Below, piece by piece: positions 23,230 through 35,101 of a stretch of 64,000 nt of DNA. Both the position numbers and the translations under genes were made by a program. The stretch comes from Heterotrichella gracilis. Taxonomy: Eukaryota > Sar > Xanthophyceae > Tribonematales > Xanthonemataceae. The stretch covers positions 1 to 64,000 of the forward strand of contig JAULBX010019079.1 of the NCBI GenBank assembly GCA_032358255.1, read 5' to 3'. Numbering within the stretch: position 1 is the stretch's first letter; each line of letters opens with the position of its first letter. The notes beneath the pieces are model-generated. The model made no database searches and was not told the DNA's origin. It saw only the letters and a list, made by a program, of their open reading frames with translations.

Positions 23230-26200
23230 TCACAGTATCATGGTGAGTGGGTTCTCCACATAGCCCTTGAAGGCTTGCAGCCACACAGCGCCCATGGCAC
23301 CATCCACCTGCAGGGAGGGAAGGGGCCAATGAGAGGGGGTGTAATCATGACGTGCAGCAATGATGACTTGCAGGAACCACCGCGCTCCTTTGCGGCGCCA
23401 CTGCCAATGAAAGAGGGCACATGTGGATGCCCACCGCCATAGACGATGCGTACCAATACCTAAACCCTGTGATAAATGTTGTGTTACTGCACCTCGCTGG
23501 GGCTGCCGGCACACCACCGCCTGCGGGCCACACCCATTCAGCATCACCCTGCCCCACCCATGCACAGGAAGGCCCCCACCCATTGCCAACTCTCCACATG
23601 GTGGTCACATGGCAGCGTAGCAGTGATCATGCTGCCTTCAGGAAAGATACCCTAGTGGGCTGTGCCCTAACCCTAGCTGTGTCATGGCACCCCCGTGGCG
23701 CCACTACCACACAACCCACCAACCGAAACACCTGTTTCCCATCATCTCCACCCACCCCGCCCTCAGAACCCATGGAACATCCACGAGACCCCATTCCCCC
23801 GACCCCCCACCCACTCACCACACGGTGGTCGCACGACAGCGTAGCAGTGATGACGCTGCTCTCGCTGATGGTGCCATCCTTGGACATGACCAGCTGCTTG
23901 TCAGCGCCACCCACCGCCAGTATGCATGCCTGTGGCGGGTTGATGATTGCCGAGAATGCGTTGATCCCGTACATGCCCAGGTTGCTGATGGTGAAGGTGC
24001 CGCCGGTGAACTCGTCGGGCTTCAGCTTGCCCTCCTTGGCCTGCAGGAGGAAATAGGGATTGCTATTTACATAAAATTGCTCTGGTTTCGCCGCATAGTC
24101 TATTTGCTTTATGAAATGGGTTCTTTAGGGTTTAGGTGCCAGCGGTGACCTCATCGGGCTTGCTTTCCTTGGCCTGTAGGGGGAAGAGGATTTAAATTAA
24201 AATCCCAAAGATAACATTGTAGAATATTTTGTTTTCTAATGGTCTAAATAAAATCAGGGAATAGGGCGTTGCCAACAGCTGCGCAGCCTCACTGTTGCGC
24301 TGCAGCCCGCCCCTTGCCCAGCAGATGCATGCGGATACGGCAGCTGCACTTCCCCCACGCATTGTCCTACCCCTCCTGACGCAATGCAACCCACCAACAA
24401 CCCTCTAAAGCAGCACAGCCACGCCACCCACCTTTGCCGCCAGCGCCTTGACCTCTGCACTGATTGCAGACAGGCCCAGGTGGTCCGCGCCGCGCACGAT
24501 GGGCACCATGAGCCCCACACAGTTTCCTACCACCGTCTGACGCTTGGAACCCAACCCACCACCCAACCAACCAACCCAATAGCAGGACAGCCGCATTGGC
24601 TTCAGGTTGATGCGCTTTTTATTCCAAGGCACTAACACACACCTTTGCCGCCAGCGCCTTGACCTCTGCGCTGATTGCCGACAGGCCCAGGTGGTCCGCG
24701 CCCCGCACGATGGGCACCATGAGGCCAACCGGCGTCTGCACCGCCACGCTGATGTCGATGTTGCTGTACTGGCGCACAAAGTCCGGGTGCCAGCTGGCGT
24801 TCACCTCGGGCACCTTGCGCAGGGCGAGGGCTGCCGCCTGCAGGGGGTGGGGGAGAGAGGGGGGAGGGCTCAGCGGTTCAGCCGTAGTGGTGGTGGTGGG
24901 TGGAGGGTGTGTGGTCAGAAATGTGCGTTTGCCGTGTACTGTGGATTTGGGTGGTGGTAGTGGTGATGGGCTGAGGGAGTGTGGTCAGTAGCGTGTGGCC
25001 CGCGTGCCAAAATCTTGCTGCTCGCCCACACGCCCCTCACCTTGAAGACAGGTGGGCTTTACATACGACGGTGAAGTCATTCACTGACAGTTTGCCCCGT
25101 CCTGCCCCCAGCTGTGCATTGTGCATCCTCCATGCACCCTAGATCTCAACCCTAGCCCCAAACCCTACACCCCTCACCTTAACAATGAAGTCGTTCACCG
25201 ACAGCTTGCCCCCGTCCTGCGCCGCCAGCTGGGTGTTCAGCTCCGCACGCAGCTTGGCCAGCTTGTCGATGCTGCAGTTGACAGCCAGGTAGTAGTGCGG
25301 GATGGTTTGCTTGGACTCCAGCAGGCGCGCGGCAGTCACCCGCTTAATTTGAGTGTGGGGTACATCGAAGAAATCGGTGTAGGCTTGGGATGGGGTGGAG
25401 GGTGCTGGGGCGGTGGTGGTGGTGGAGGTGTCGGCGGCAGGAGCGGTGCCTCCTGTTGTGGGGGGAGAGTGGCGGGGTGAGTGGGGGGTGCTGGGGTGGG
25501 TGGCATCGGTTTTGCTGCTAGGATGGGTAGTAGTGTGGATTGCGGGGCGAGTGGGCCGTGCAGATGCTGCATGTGTAGATCGCAGTGCGGTAACACCATT
25601 TCTCATTAGAATAATCAAGTTGAATGTGCATGTGGCACAATGGCGCAGCGAGGGTGCACGCACCGCTGGCAATCGCCTGCTGTACATCCGCGGCCACGAT
25701 GCGCCCGCCTGGGCCTGTGCCCCCTACTGCATTGAGGCTGATGCCGGCCTCGGCAGCCAGCTTCCTGGCAAAGGGGCTTGCAACCACGCGGGAACCTGCA
25801 GCAGCATGGCGCGCCGGTTAAAATACAATATAAGGAAGCAATCCACTTACGAGGGCGATACAAGCTTCCAAGCAGCAGAGATGTCATGCCAATAATTTAC
25901 ATGAGAAGGAATATGGAAAATATTACTTAAAAGTTATAACAGTCTAATGAGCCTGGGTTGGCTCCCTCATGACTGTTTCAAAATTCCTGTAAAATAACAT
26001 AGGATTATAACTAATAATCTATAAGGGTTTCATAGCAGCACATCATGCAATGGTGCAGGCATCCTAGCTGTGGCACTTATCTACTGCCAGTATGCTACAG
26101 GCTGTAATGGAAACAGTGTCATGGCAGCACCCACACATGCCCTGGAGATTCAGTGGTCATGCACACTCACAGATCATTCATGCCATTGATCATGATGCTG

Positions 26201-28034
26201 ACCTTTGTCGGCCTTGAGCGAGCCAGGAATTGCCCTGGTGGTACAGATGCATGGATGAACCACCACCTGCTAGCGTGCCAGGACCAGTATGCGCATGCCC
26301 TGCCAAGGACGTTCATGCATGTGGCACCCCCCCCCCCCCCGTGCACGCACACCCCCTCCGCCCAACGAGGGCTCTGAAACAGGTGGACAATAGCAGTTAC
26401 CCACCTGCAGCAGCTGGCGCCGCGGCCTTGCGCGCCGCCGGCGCCTGCGCCGGTGTGGCCGCTGGGGCAGCAGACTTGGCAGGCGCAGCAGCCTCGGTTG
26501 CCGCAGGATTTGCCGCCTTGCCCTTGGCATCATCAGAGGTGAAGCTGGCAAAGGCGCCCACGCTGTCCTTGTCCTCCACAACCACAAGCACCGGATCCCC
26601 AACCGCCACGTTTTGGGCCCCAGCGGGGACCAGGAACTGCGCGATGAAGCCGTCGTCCTGGGACTCCCATTCGATGGACGCCTTGTCGGTTTCCACCTCC
26701 GCGATGATGTCGCCGGCGGCGATGGCATCCCCGATGTTTTTCTTCCAGGCGGTGATGTTGCCCGCCGCCATGGTGGGCGACAGGGCGGGCATGTCCATCA
26801 GTATGTGTGGCGGGAAGCTGGTGCCTGAAACACCAAGTGAGCAAGTAGGTCATTAGGTGCACTGGATTCAGGGTGTAGGGTTTAGTGTGCCACACCACCC
26901 GCCCTGCACAGTGCTGCATGCATGTATACACCATGTAATAGCGCCCCACGCTACTGCAGGCGGGCAAAGGGAAAGCGGAGAAGACACACAGGCGCAAGGA
27001 AAGACTGGCTGTCCATGGGCAATGGGGGCAGTGAGGCAGCGCTCAGCCACGCTGGAGCGCGCTCTCTTGTGAGCGAAATGCAATTGACATGGACAGTGTG
27101 CTCACCTGACGAGGCCGCGGGTGCAGCTGGCGCAGCTTCTGCTGGCGCAGGTTCAGCTGCTGCCGGGGCTGGCGCAGCGGCCCCTGGGGAGTAGTCCGCG
27201 AAGGCAGCCACGTCGCCCTCCTCCTCCACCAGAATGGCCACAGCGGTGCCCACTGGGATGTCCTACAGCAAGAACACAGGTCACGAGCCAGCATGGGACA
27301 GATCCCAGCGCAACCTACAGCTGGTACCTCTGTGTTGGCAGCACAACAGTGTTGCCAGCAAGTGGCGATGGTGAGTGGGGCCCTGCTGACCCCTGCTGAT
27401 CGTGTCACAGTGGCATGCTGGCAGCAGACCCAGTAACCTCAAAGGATGGCTGCAGTGCATGCGTATGCTGGCGCGGATACCAACACACGGTATGGAATAA
27501 TGAACAGGCTCGAACTGCGCGGCGCTGCATGCGCAAAACTGACTGCTACCTTGGGGTGGGTTGTCCGAAAGCAGGTACTATTCGCTGGCTACTGACCTTG
27601 CTGCCTTCGCCATACAGGATCTTTGCAATGAAGCCCTCCTCTTGGGCCTCCCACTCCATGGTGGCCTTGTCTGTCTCCACCTCACACAGAACGTCCCCGG
27701 GCTGCACGCTGTCCCCCACCTTCTTTTTCCACACAGCAATGTTGCCCTGGTTCATGGTTGGGGACAGCGAGGGCATGGCCATCTCTGTGTGGGGCGGCAG
27801 CGCTGCTGCAGCTGCCATCCCTCGGTAGGGCAACCGGGTGCTGGGGTGGGAGGAGAGTTTGGGGAAGAAGGAAGCCACCTGGCCATGGGATGGGCTCTGA
27901 TGCTTGCACACATCAATAGCTGCACATAGGGTTGCCCTGCCACTGTATGCTGCACCGTTTGACAGGTTTCTCTGGCCCAGGTTGCGGCCAGTGGCGACCA
28001 ACCCCCGGCCCAGTTTTGACCACGCCCTCCGCAT
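23230..28034 (-). CDS. Mitochondrial pyruvate dehydrogenase E2 (dihydrolipoyl acetyltransferase) with two lipoyl domains
   Basis: Eight minus-strand exons in coding order: 28034-27597, 27262-27106, 26824-26405, 25795-25664, 25452-25178, 24837-24643, 24040-23819 and 23307-23230. All phases fit, 638 aa. E2 is the core of the pyruvate dehydrogenase complex and moves the acetyl group from lipoamide to CoA. The Arg-rich N-terminus lacking acids fits a mitochondrial presequence. Lipoyl domain 1 has its lysine in [11 protein letters not shown] (about residue 123); lipoyl domain 2 has [11 protein letters not shown]. The subunit-binding domain is [16 protein letters not shown]...GTGPGGRI. The acetyltransferase domain contains [20 protein letters not shown] and ends with the catalytic [19 protein letters not shown]. 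Two lipoyl domains match the plant-type mitochondrial E2. Introns 5, 6 and 7 carry diverged copies of adjacent exon ends plus telomere-like repeats (listed separately). Confidence 0.95.
23590..23865 (-). repeat. Duplicated end of E2 exon 7
   Basis: The exon 7 end encoding the catalytic DHRVV segment (23813-23865) has a copy at about 23590-23642 in intron 7. In the copy the GT donor is changed to GTGGAGAG. Confidence 0.8.
24008..24182 (-). repeat. Duplicated beginning of E2 exon 7
   Basis: The acceptor and first codons of exon 7 (24008-24047, CTGCAG|GCCAAGGAGGG) recur at about 24145-24182 with a small deletion. The copy keeps CTACAG|GCCAAGGA. TTTAGGGTTTAGG lies between the copies at 24124-24136. 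Confidence 0.85.
24429..24728 (-). repeat. Duplicated end of E2 exon 6 (about 88 nt)
   Basis: The last ~88 nt of exon 6 (24643-24728, [18 protein letters not shown] and onward) recur at 24429-24515 inside intron 6. The copy is still open in frame and keeps an AAAG|GTGGGT donor. Divergence is low, which points to a recent event. Confidence 0.9.
25068..25231 (-). repeat. Duplicated end of E2 exon 5
   Basis: The end of exon 5 (25178-25231, encoding [13 protein letters not shown]) has a diverged copy at about 25068-25112 inside intron 5. The spacer contains CCCTAGCCCCAAACCCTACAC. The copy keeps a GGGGGCAG acceptor-like site. Confidence 0.85.
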
Positions 28035-28442
28035 CGTTGCAGTTAACCCTGCAATGGCCAAGGGACCATGTTCAAGGGCGCAAGCAACCACCCTTGTCAA
28101 GCAAAGCAACCAGTGTGTTGGTGCACGTGGATGGCCTAACTGCTTTACATGCTGCTGTGAGGGTGGTTGAGGCCTTGCCAAAGTGTGTCGTTCACTTGCC
28201 GCTGGCACAGGCAGATGTGGGCACTTTTATGACATGGTTGCCACTTGGAGTAGGCGATACCACATGGTCGGCGTCTTACAAACAAATGCACATAGACACT
28301 CTGCAAGCTGTCAAAAAGCACTGGCAATTGTCCAAAGCAACTGGGTGGCGTGTAGCATCAGCGATCTCAGGCCATTATCGCTCATGCGGGTAAAGGGTTA
28401 TGGCCACCGCACCTCCCAGCTTCCTTGTGGCGCCGATAGCAG
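28035..28442. other. Upstream region of the E2 gene, no exon assigned
   Basis: It contains the E2 5' region. An in-frame upstream extension of the E2 reading frame reaches about 28208, but the Met at 28034 opens a better mitochondrial presequence. Confidence 0.4.
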
Positions 28443-28748
28443 GTCTTCACTGTCTACGCTCCTCTACACAGCCATTTCACGCATCAACAGCTGCAGCTAC
28501 CAAGCCAGGCCCCGGGGTTTGCAGATTTCGGTAGCCCTGCTCCCCGATATTCAGTTTGGTGGCGCGATCTGCTCCAGATGCATCAACTGGGGCGATGGAC
28601 CAGAGGTTTTGACATAACCGTGCTGATCCACTACCAACAGCGGAAACATGACAAGTCCCAGCGCTTGGCTGCTTATTTGCGGCGCTCTTTGCGAGGGTTT
28701 CTGCCATCCCGATGGAGGCAGGTGAGTGTTGAGCCACTGGCACGATAG
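28443..28748 (+). CDS. Orphan coding-like exon, unidentified
   Basis: I do not recognise this protein. From an acceptor-like GATAGCAG (exon from 28443) there is an open frame that either splices at CAG|GTGAGTG (28721) or reads through to a TAG at 28746-28748. The translation has the texture of a folded, basic protein: VFTVYAPLHSHFTHQQLQLP, YSVWWRDLLQMHQLGRW, GFDITVLIHYQQRKH, RLAAYLRRSLRGFLPSRWRQ. There is no in-frame ATG near its start and no partner exon was found, so it may be a remnant of a gene or mobile element. It lies in the gap between the E2 gene and the carrier gene, on the opposite strand to both. Confidence 0.4.
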   Translation, partial: VFTVYAPLHSHFTHQQLQLPSQAPGFADFGSPAPRYSVWWRDLLQMHQLGRWTRGFDITVLIHYQQRKHDKSQRLAAYLRRSLRGFLPSRWRQVSVEPLAR

Positions 28749-29371
28749 GGTTTCTGCCCTTTTGTTGACCCTAGGGTCTTGCAAGACCCTACCCGCTTTT
28801 TTCCAAGGTATTTCTGGAAAAAAGAGCAACAAGCTGCAGCAATTACAGTAGTATACACGCTTGCAAGACATGAAGATAAGCTAAGACAGGAAAGTACAAT
28901 CTAAATTGGGTTGTACTCGGTCACCCATGAATGGTGACTGAGTCCCGTAGCGTTGATTATTAAAATTAGAATAACGAATACTTTTATCTACTGTAGAATG
29001 GATCACTTTTCACCGTGTCAGAATCTATATTGTTGCAAGGAGAAGAGGAACACAAAATTGAAAGAACTATAACATCAGTCTTGCTGTGGGGAAAAGAAGA
29101 ATAACTCGCAACTTTCATATATGAGCCATCAACAACAACCTGCTTCTCCTCGTCTGCCCCGGGCTATGACTGCAAAACCTGTTTCTCCCCCAACCGCTGC
29201 GCCACGCCCCCTGGAGCACACATCCTGCCTGCATCGTAATCCTGCTGTAAATGTTCCCCGTGGTCTTTTGCCATAGCTGCCACGCCAAAGCTCCACACCC
29301 ACTGTCAGAATCTACATTGTCGCAACGAAAAGAGGAACACCATTTTGGATAAAACCTCCACACCCGCTGTC
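28749..29371. other. Intergenic region downstream of the carrier gene, with palindromes
   Basis: It contains the paired palindromes at 28767-28791, a near-perfect hairpin at about 28916-28944, and a minus-strand TGTAA (TTACA at 28843-28847) that could end the carrier transcript. The stretch 28880-29110 is AT-rich. A motif around CAGAATCTA.ATTGT.GCAA.GA.AAGAGGAACAC occurs twice, near 29020 and 29306. Confidence 0.5.
28767..28791. repeat. Two overlapping perfect palindromes
   Basis: GACCCTAGGGTC (28767-28778) overlaps a 20-bp perfect palindrome, TAGGGTCTTGCAAGACCCTA (28772-28791). Confidence 0.9.
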
Positions 29372-31482
29372 CTATAGGCTGCCCAACCCAGACATCGCAC
29401 GCAGCTTCTCCACCACAACGAAAATGATGGTGGTCTGGGGCCCCAGCCGCACGTAGGTTGCTCCCCAGCCCTTGAACAGCCCCCGGGAGCCGTGCTGGGC
29501 TATGATGTCCCGCACACACGACGAGACGCTGCACCTGGCACCCCCTGCAGACAAGCCAGTGGTGCGTGTGAGTGTGGGTCAGGGCTGGCACCCGCCAGGG
29601 TGGTTTGCTTGGACAGGAATATACTTTTTGGAAAATATGGCATGTTTATTGCTGACCATGAGCTGCTGTAGATACAACCGCACCCGCTCAACGACAAAAA
29701 AATCCGCCATCGCTTCATGCTTTCATCTTGTGCCTCGTACACCAGTGACTAAAGCATGGAGCATGCACGTCTTCTTCCCAAGCAACCCTGCCCAGCAACC
29801 CATCCCAACCTGTCACGCACCCCATGCAAAATGCAACAACACCCCCCTTCCCAACCCGCCCTGCACCAGCACCCACCCACAAACATGTGCCTAAGCAACA
29901 ACAAAACCCCTTGCACGCACCCACAAACATGTGCGTCTTGACCACATCCACCGGCGCCGTCACTGTGGTGGTCACCACCCCAGTCACCATGCTGGCCGCC
30001 AGGTGCGTTGTGAAGCTGTCCTGGGCCCCCGTGCGCCGCATGATGGCCTGCTTCACCTCGTCGTAGGTGGCGCACTGGGAGGCGGTCAGCAGGGCGGCGC
30101 GCAGCTGCACACACGGGTTCAGGGTTACGGTTTTGAGGTGCAGGGGTGGGGTGCAGGGTTAGGGTTTTGAGATGTAGGGTTCAGGTGGCCCACTGGGAGG
30201 CGGTCAGCAGGGCGGCGCGCATCTGCACAGGGTTGAGGGTGTAGGGCTTCAGGGTGTAGGTGTGTCTGTGGCTGGGGTGGTGGAATGCATGATATGGCGC
30301 ACGGGGGTATCGAGCATTTGGAAAGCAAGCACGCATTGGGATGAAAAGGGTGGATCGCCTGCCATCACTCAAGGCGGTTGCAGGTGGTAGCCTTAGTGCA
30401 CTGCCATGCAATGCAAAATGCATGCCATCCCCGCTTGCAAGGTACTGCACATGCAGCCACAGCCTGATGGATGTGCATGACCCATGATGATGTGCAACCG
30501 CCAAGCCTCCCCGAGCGTACCGATCCAGGCACCGTGCCCCTCCACATTGCCAGCACGCCCTCCTCCTGCAGGATTTTGCGGGTCACCGCCATGGGCCCCA
30601 GGTGCCGATTCTCCTTGGCCTGACACCGGGTCTTGACCAGGTCAGTGGGATTGGTGAGCGCTGCCGCAATGGCGCCGCTGGCCGACCCCGCCAGTAGCTT
30701 GAGGCCGATGGAGGAGCCCTGCTGGTCCGCGCCTAGCCACCGCTTGACTGGGCTGTACAGGCCGAGGCGAAACCCTGGGGCACGGTTTAGGGCTTAGAGA
30801 CAAGGCGGCATGGCGTGGGCAATCAGCTGGCTGCCGTAGGGTACATGGGTTCCAGACTGTGGCATGTGAGGGTGCCTAGGTTGATGCCCAGACCCTTGTC
30901 AGGCAGTGCATGGGTGTTGGCGGCAGTATGCATGACCATTCATACCTCCGTAGATGAGACCTCTGGCTATCGCAGGGGTGGTCCCCTTCAAAAAAGCACC
31001 CACGCCCTCGTTCCGCAGGATCCCCGAGGTGGTTGCCAGCTGCAGGGCACACATTGAGCTCGTGAGGTGCAGCCACATACCCACACACACACACAATGGG
31101 CAGCAATGGTCAATCTTGCAGCGCAAGAGATGCATATTTGGAGACAAGGTTGTCAGGGGCTGCGTACCATCCCGCTGGGCGCCCCAGACGCAGAGGCGCC
31201 TTGAAGCTGCATCCGCACCTTCAACACATCTGCAAGCCACCAGCCCACCTGTCAGCTTAGTGGCTGTTAAACTGTGAACCAGATGCCAGGGTTGAACAGG
31301 CTCTAATAGCAAGCGTGCCAAGGAGGGGTTGTGTGCATTTCTTGGTGAGTGCATATCAGCTTTTGCTGAGCTGTACAGGGGATGTGCCACCTACCAACTG
31401 GGTTTGTGCACGTGTTGGCAACTCCCACGCTCAGGCCGCTTGTGACAAACTCTGCCACAAACGGGTGCCTCGATAGGGGCAT
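29372..31482 (-). CDS. Mitochondrial carrier protein, UCP/dicarboxylate-carrier type
   Basis: Six minus-strand exons in coding order: 31482-31395, 31229-31168, 31039-30946, 30774-30521, 30104-29921 and 29544-29372, phases consistent, 284 aa. The protein has the three repeats of the SLC25 family, each a helix pair with the Px[DE]xx[KR]x[KR] signature: PVDVLKVRMQ, PTDLVKTRCQ and PVDVVKTHMF. The last signature has His where Arg is usual. Other family marks are GVGAFLKGTTPAIARGLIYG, RAALLTASQCATYDEVK and GLFKGWGATYVRLGPQTTI. This wording is closest to uncoupling proteins and dicarboxylate/oxoglutarate carriers, which sit in the inner mitochondrial membrane; the substrate cannot be read from the sequence. 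Introns 4 and 5 contain copies of the ends of exon 5, including a decoy acceptor that leads to an early stop. Confidence 0.92.
29876..29942 (-). repeat. Duplicated end of carrier exon 5
   Basis: The motif CACCCACAAACATGTGC, which spans the exon 5 donor on the plus-strand view (about 29919-29935), recurs at about 29877-29893. The copies are separated by an A/C-rich spacer. Confidence 0.75.
30064..30230 (-). repeat. Duplicated start of carrier exon 5 (decoy acceptor)
   Basis: About 44 nt spanning the acceptor and start of exon 5 (30064-30108) recur at 30186-30228. The copy has a good TGTGCAG acceptor and encodes MRAALLTASQWAT, then meets a TGA. Between and beyond the copies are TAGGGTT/GGTTTAGGG-like variants. 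Confidence 0.9.
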
Positions 31483-33032
31483 GGTCAGCTGCAGCGATGG
31501 GACCTGAAAGTGCCACACAAGGGGGGTGACAGGGTGAATAGGTGAGATACGCATGCCATAGAGATGGGGCCGCGTGCCAACACCAACCTCTATAAGGGGG
31601 CCCCCAGCCTGAATGAATATGAAAAGTATGAGAAAAGTGTTCCGTTCTTCGCTCAAGCAAGCCTCCGTATCCACTACCCTGGGGGTAAGTGCACGCAGCG
31701 ACCTTGTGCAGGATTGCAACTTTTTTGAGCGGAGCCGATCCACCGATGAGCGATATACTGCTGAAAATTGTGGTAACCCTTGGCTCGCAGTGTACGCTAC
31801 AGTTGGGGTACAAGTCCACAAGCTGCCCAGCCCTGCACACTACCCTCGGGGGTTTCTACTACCTGTCGCGCAGGGACACTTACCTCCGAGTGTGTTGACA
31901 TCTGTCGAAGCCCCGTGAAAGCTCAGAGCCCAAGCCCACGCACACGGCAGAACAAGCGCAGCTCAGCAGATATAGGAAGAAGTTAGAAGCTCTGGGTCTG
32001 ATAGAGCTGACGACGCGGCTGATAGCAATAGGAGCCCGTCACTTTGTGTCCACCTGTCATGCGAACGTAGCTACCAGCTGACAAACAAGGGGTAAATACG
32101 CGCGCGGGATGGGCAAGAAGACAACGTTCGTAATGTCTACTTGAAAGAGACCACAACACTAGAGCTGTGCAACCTTGAGCGTACGAATATAAGCGCGGCT
32201 TTAGCGCCCATTTTCAACAGCGCAACTGGGACCCACGTGAATTTCATTCGCTTGGGACCAATTACATCCCTGACCCAGGGTCTGGGGACTTCATCACCCG
32301 ACCGAGCCATCCATCAAATTTTCTGCGGTCTTGCACGAGGGACCGACCGATGCCAAGCTTTGTGCCGACGATAGATGTGTAGCTCCATATGCTGGGCAAG
32401 TCGTTGTTGCAGACAAGCGCGCGTGAAGGCTGGCTTGCTGAGGCCGTCGCTATTCTGACCCCAGATGCATTTTGTACTGGTACGCATGTGGGCATGACAT
32501 TTAGACCCGCAAAGGTTTGTGCCGTCCCGTGACTCCTCCACATCGCCCAACATGTGCACCACTTGACGGGGTTGCTATTCTTTGATGCGACAATCCCTGC
32601 AGCGCTTTGCAAGGGTCTTTGTAGCCTCGGGAGTAGCCTGAGAGGCGTCTTGAGATCATGGCATCCCAGCAGCTTCGGGGCGGGCTCGCCCAGCCTTTCT
32701 GCCGGCCACTGCCTCTGCCCTGCAGGTAATCGCGCATACTTTGCAGTTCAACAGCTGATGGAACGACTGTGCCCAGAAGTTCAGCAAAGTTTGTATGTAT
32801 GCAGGCAACGATGGCGACGATGTGCAGGGACACCCACCCGGGATCCCACCATGGCACAAGGTGGGTTTGACAAGCAACTCTGCAGAGGCTAGGGAAGGTC
32901 ACAGCTTAGCACACGAGCATGTGCTAACTATCAACCCCGAAACATGCACATGAGTGCCTCCTTTTGTGTGGGGCATCTTTGTTCCTATGCTGGTGAGAGA
33001 TTAGTAATGACTGATTGTGATGTGCAGCACTG
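31483..33032. other. Divergent region between the carrier and phytyltransferase genes
   Basis: No exon was recognised on either strand. It should hold both promoters and 5' leaders. A CAG just before the ATG at 33033 could be an acceptor, so an untranslated first exon for the phytyltransferase is possible. Confidence 0.45.
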
Positions 33033-35101
33033 ATGCCAGCCTTGCCATGCCAACCAGCAAAGTTGTTCAGCGGGGTGGGTGCCTCACCACCGGGCCTGAG
33101 TCAAAAGCTGAAGGCGAAATCTTGTCCCTGGATCGCTTGCTCAAGCGCAGTGGGAGGCTTCGAGACTGACAACAGTGCAGACCTCATCACTAGCACAGCG
33201 CCGCAGTGGGCAGATGCACTGACAGCCTCCCTGTCTGCGTTCTACCGGTTCACCAGGCCACACACCATGCTGGGGACGTTCCTGAGCGTCTGCTCGGTAT
33301 CGCTACTATCAGCGGTACGGCGTGCTTGCACGTTGGCTGCCCTTCATAGTTCATGCCTACCTGCAGTGGGGGTTAAAGGTGCATTGACGCCTGTGTTCCT
33401 CCTGCAGGGCAGCACGCAGCTGGCGCCAGCAGCGGTTACCGGTTTTCTGCAAGCCCTAACCTCAGCGCTGCTGATGAACATCTGCATCGTGGGGATCAAC
33501 CAGCTGTTTGACATCCAGATCGACAGGGTCAACAAGCCCTACCTGCCCCTGGCCTCTGGGGAGTACAGCGTTCAAACGGCAGTGTGGCTGGTGACAGTCA
33601 CAGGCCTGCTGTCCATCCTGATTGCGGCAGTGTCTGGCTCCCCCGCGCTGCTGGCGACTGTGACGGGCAGCCTGGCGCTGGGCATCGCCTACTCCACCGA
33701 CCTCCCGTTCCTGCGATGGAAGAAGTACCCACTGGTGGCTGCCACCTGCATCCTCGCCGTCAGGTACAGTGCAAATACCATTTAATGTGTTTTAGTTCAT
33801 CTTGATGCGGTGGCATTACCGGATTTAAGCTGAGAAGAGCTGGTTTCCAGTGAACAAGGGAAGAAGTGCTGTGCTGGCAAATTGATAAAGCGTCCTCCTT
33901 TTGAAGGGACCTTGGTTAATTTTGCAGGAATACTAGAATTCTAAACTTCAAAAGTAAAATGCTACTCTACAGAAATAAAATGTGGTGTTCTTGTGCAGGG
34001 CTGTGATGGTGCAGCTAGGGTTCTACTTCCACATGCAGCACGTGCTAGGGTACAGCGCCCTGCAGGTCACCCGCCCCCTGGCCTTCACCATCGCCTTCAT
34101 GCTGTTCTTCTCTGTGGTCATCGCACTGTTCAAGGACATCCCCGACGTCAAGGGGGACACACAGGTGGGGGCATGGTGTGATCATCATGCGCCATGCATG
34201 GTGTCATTTGCCAGTCGGGCGTTCACTAACAGCAAACATTGCAAGATGCCATCTCGGCCGCCAAGGATTTGCTTTCGCATTATGATTATCTGATAATTCT
34301 GTGCTAATTCTATACATGTATAGCGATCAGTAGCTCTTGGACCAGCCGATGCGCAGAATCATTGGACGCCCGCCAGAACTGAATTTGATTTCAGGCATGC
34401 GCATTAAATACAAGTTGGGCAATGGCTGACGCATGTGTCGTGGGCGCACAGGGTGGAGTGCGCACGTTGAGTGTGAGGTTGGGCGTGAGCAAGGTGTTTT
34501 GGGCGTGCATCTGGCTCCTGGAGGTTGCGTACGCTGGAGGGGTGGTGTTTGGGCTCACATCACAGGTGGGGTTGGTTGGTCTGTTGAACCTTAAACCCTG
34601 AACAGCATGCCATGGTATCTCGGTGGTGCAGCCAAGGGGTCATTTGTCATGTCGGCATCTTACGCTGGCAGTTGTTGGTGTTGGGGCAAATTTGCATGGC
34701 TGTGATCGTGTGTGCCTGTGATTGTGCGGGTCACGCGTGATTCAACTGTACATTACCACATTTAAAGCATACCAAGAGTCGCACCCGCAAGTTTCATGTG
34801 ATGAAATGAATGCAACGTCCTTTGTAGTACTTGGAATTGCTGTTGCAAAAATCGAGCACAACACAGGCACATGCCAGGTTGAGGTGCTTCCATCACTTGC
34901 ACATCGTCACCAGCACATGTGCCTGCACAGGTGTCGTGGAGCAGGATAGCCACAGCGTCAGCGCATGCCCTGTTTGGCTTCCTGCTCTTCAACCGGGCAC
35001 AGACCGTCAACCTGAAGAGCAGCAGGGCGATTTACAGCTGCTACATGTTCGTCTGGAAGCTATTTTACGCTGAATACCTTCTCATTCCTTTCTTGCGATG
35101 A
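33033..35101 (+). CDS. VTE2: Homogentisate phytyltransferase (tocopherol biosynthesis)
   Basis: Five exons: 33033-33314, 33408-33763, 33999-34164, 34452-34565 and 34931-35101, phases consistent, 362 aa. The enzyme joins homogentisate to phytyl diphosphate in the plastid, the committed step to vitamin E. Residues 1-55 look like a transit peptide. The first prenyl-diphosphate motif is [20 protein letters not shown], the second is [11 protein letters not shown], and the protein ends [14 protein letters not shown]. Membrane helices typical of UbiA-type prenyltransferases lie between. The residues [11 protein letters not shown] and the end sequence match the phytyltransferase branch better than the solanesyltransferase branch (NKPYLPIAAGD), though the two are related. 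The donor of exon 4 is followed by CTTAAACCCTGAAC telomere-like sequence. Confidence 0.93.

Noticed and set aside
24429-24515. The exon 6 copy as an extra true exon of the E2 gene
   Set aside because: The known E2 protein reads directly from exon 6 to exon 7 in phase. Using the copy would duplicate catalytic-domain residues, and no good acceptor precedes it.
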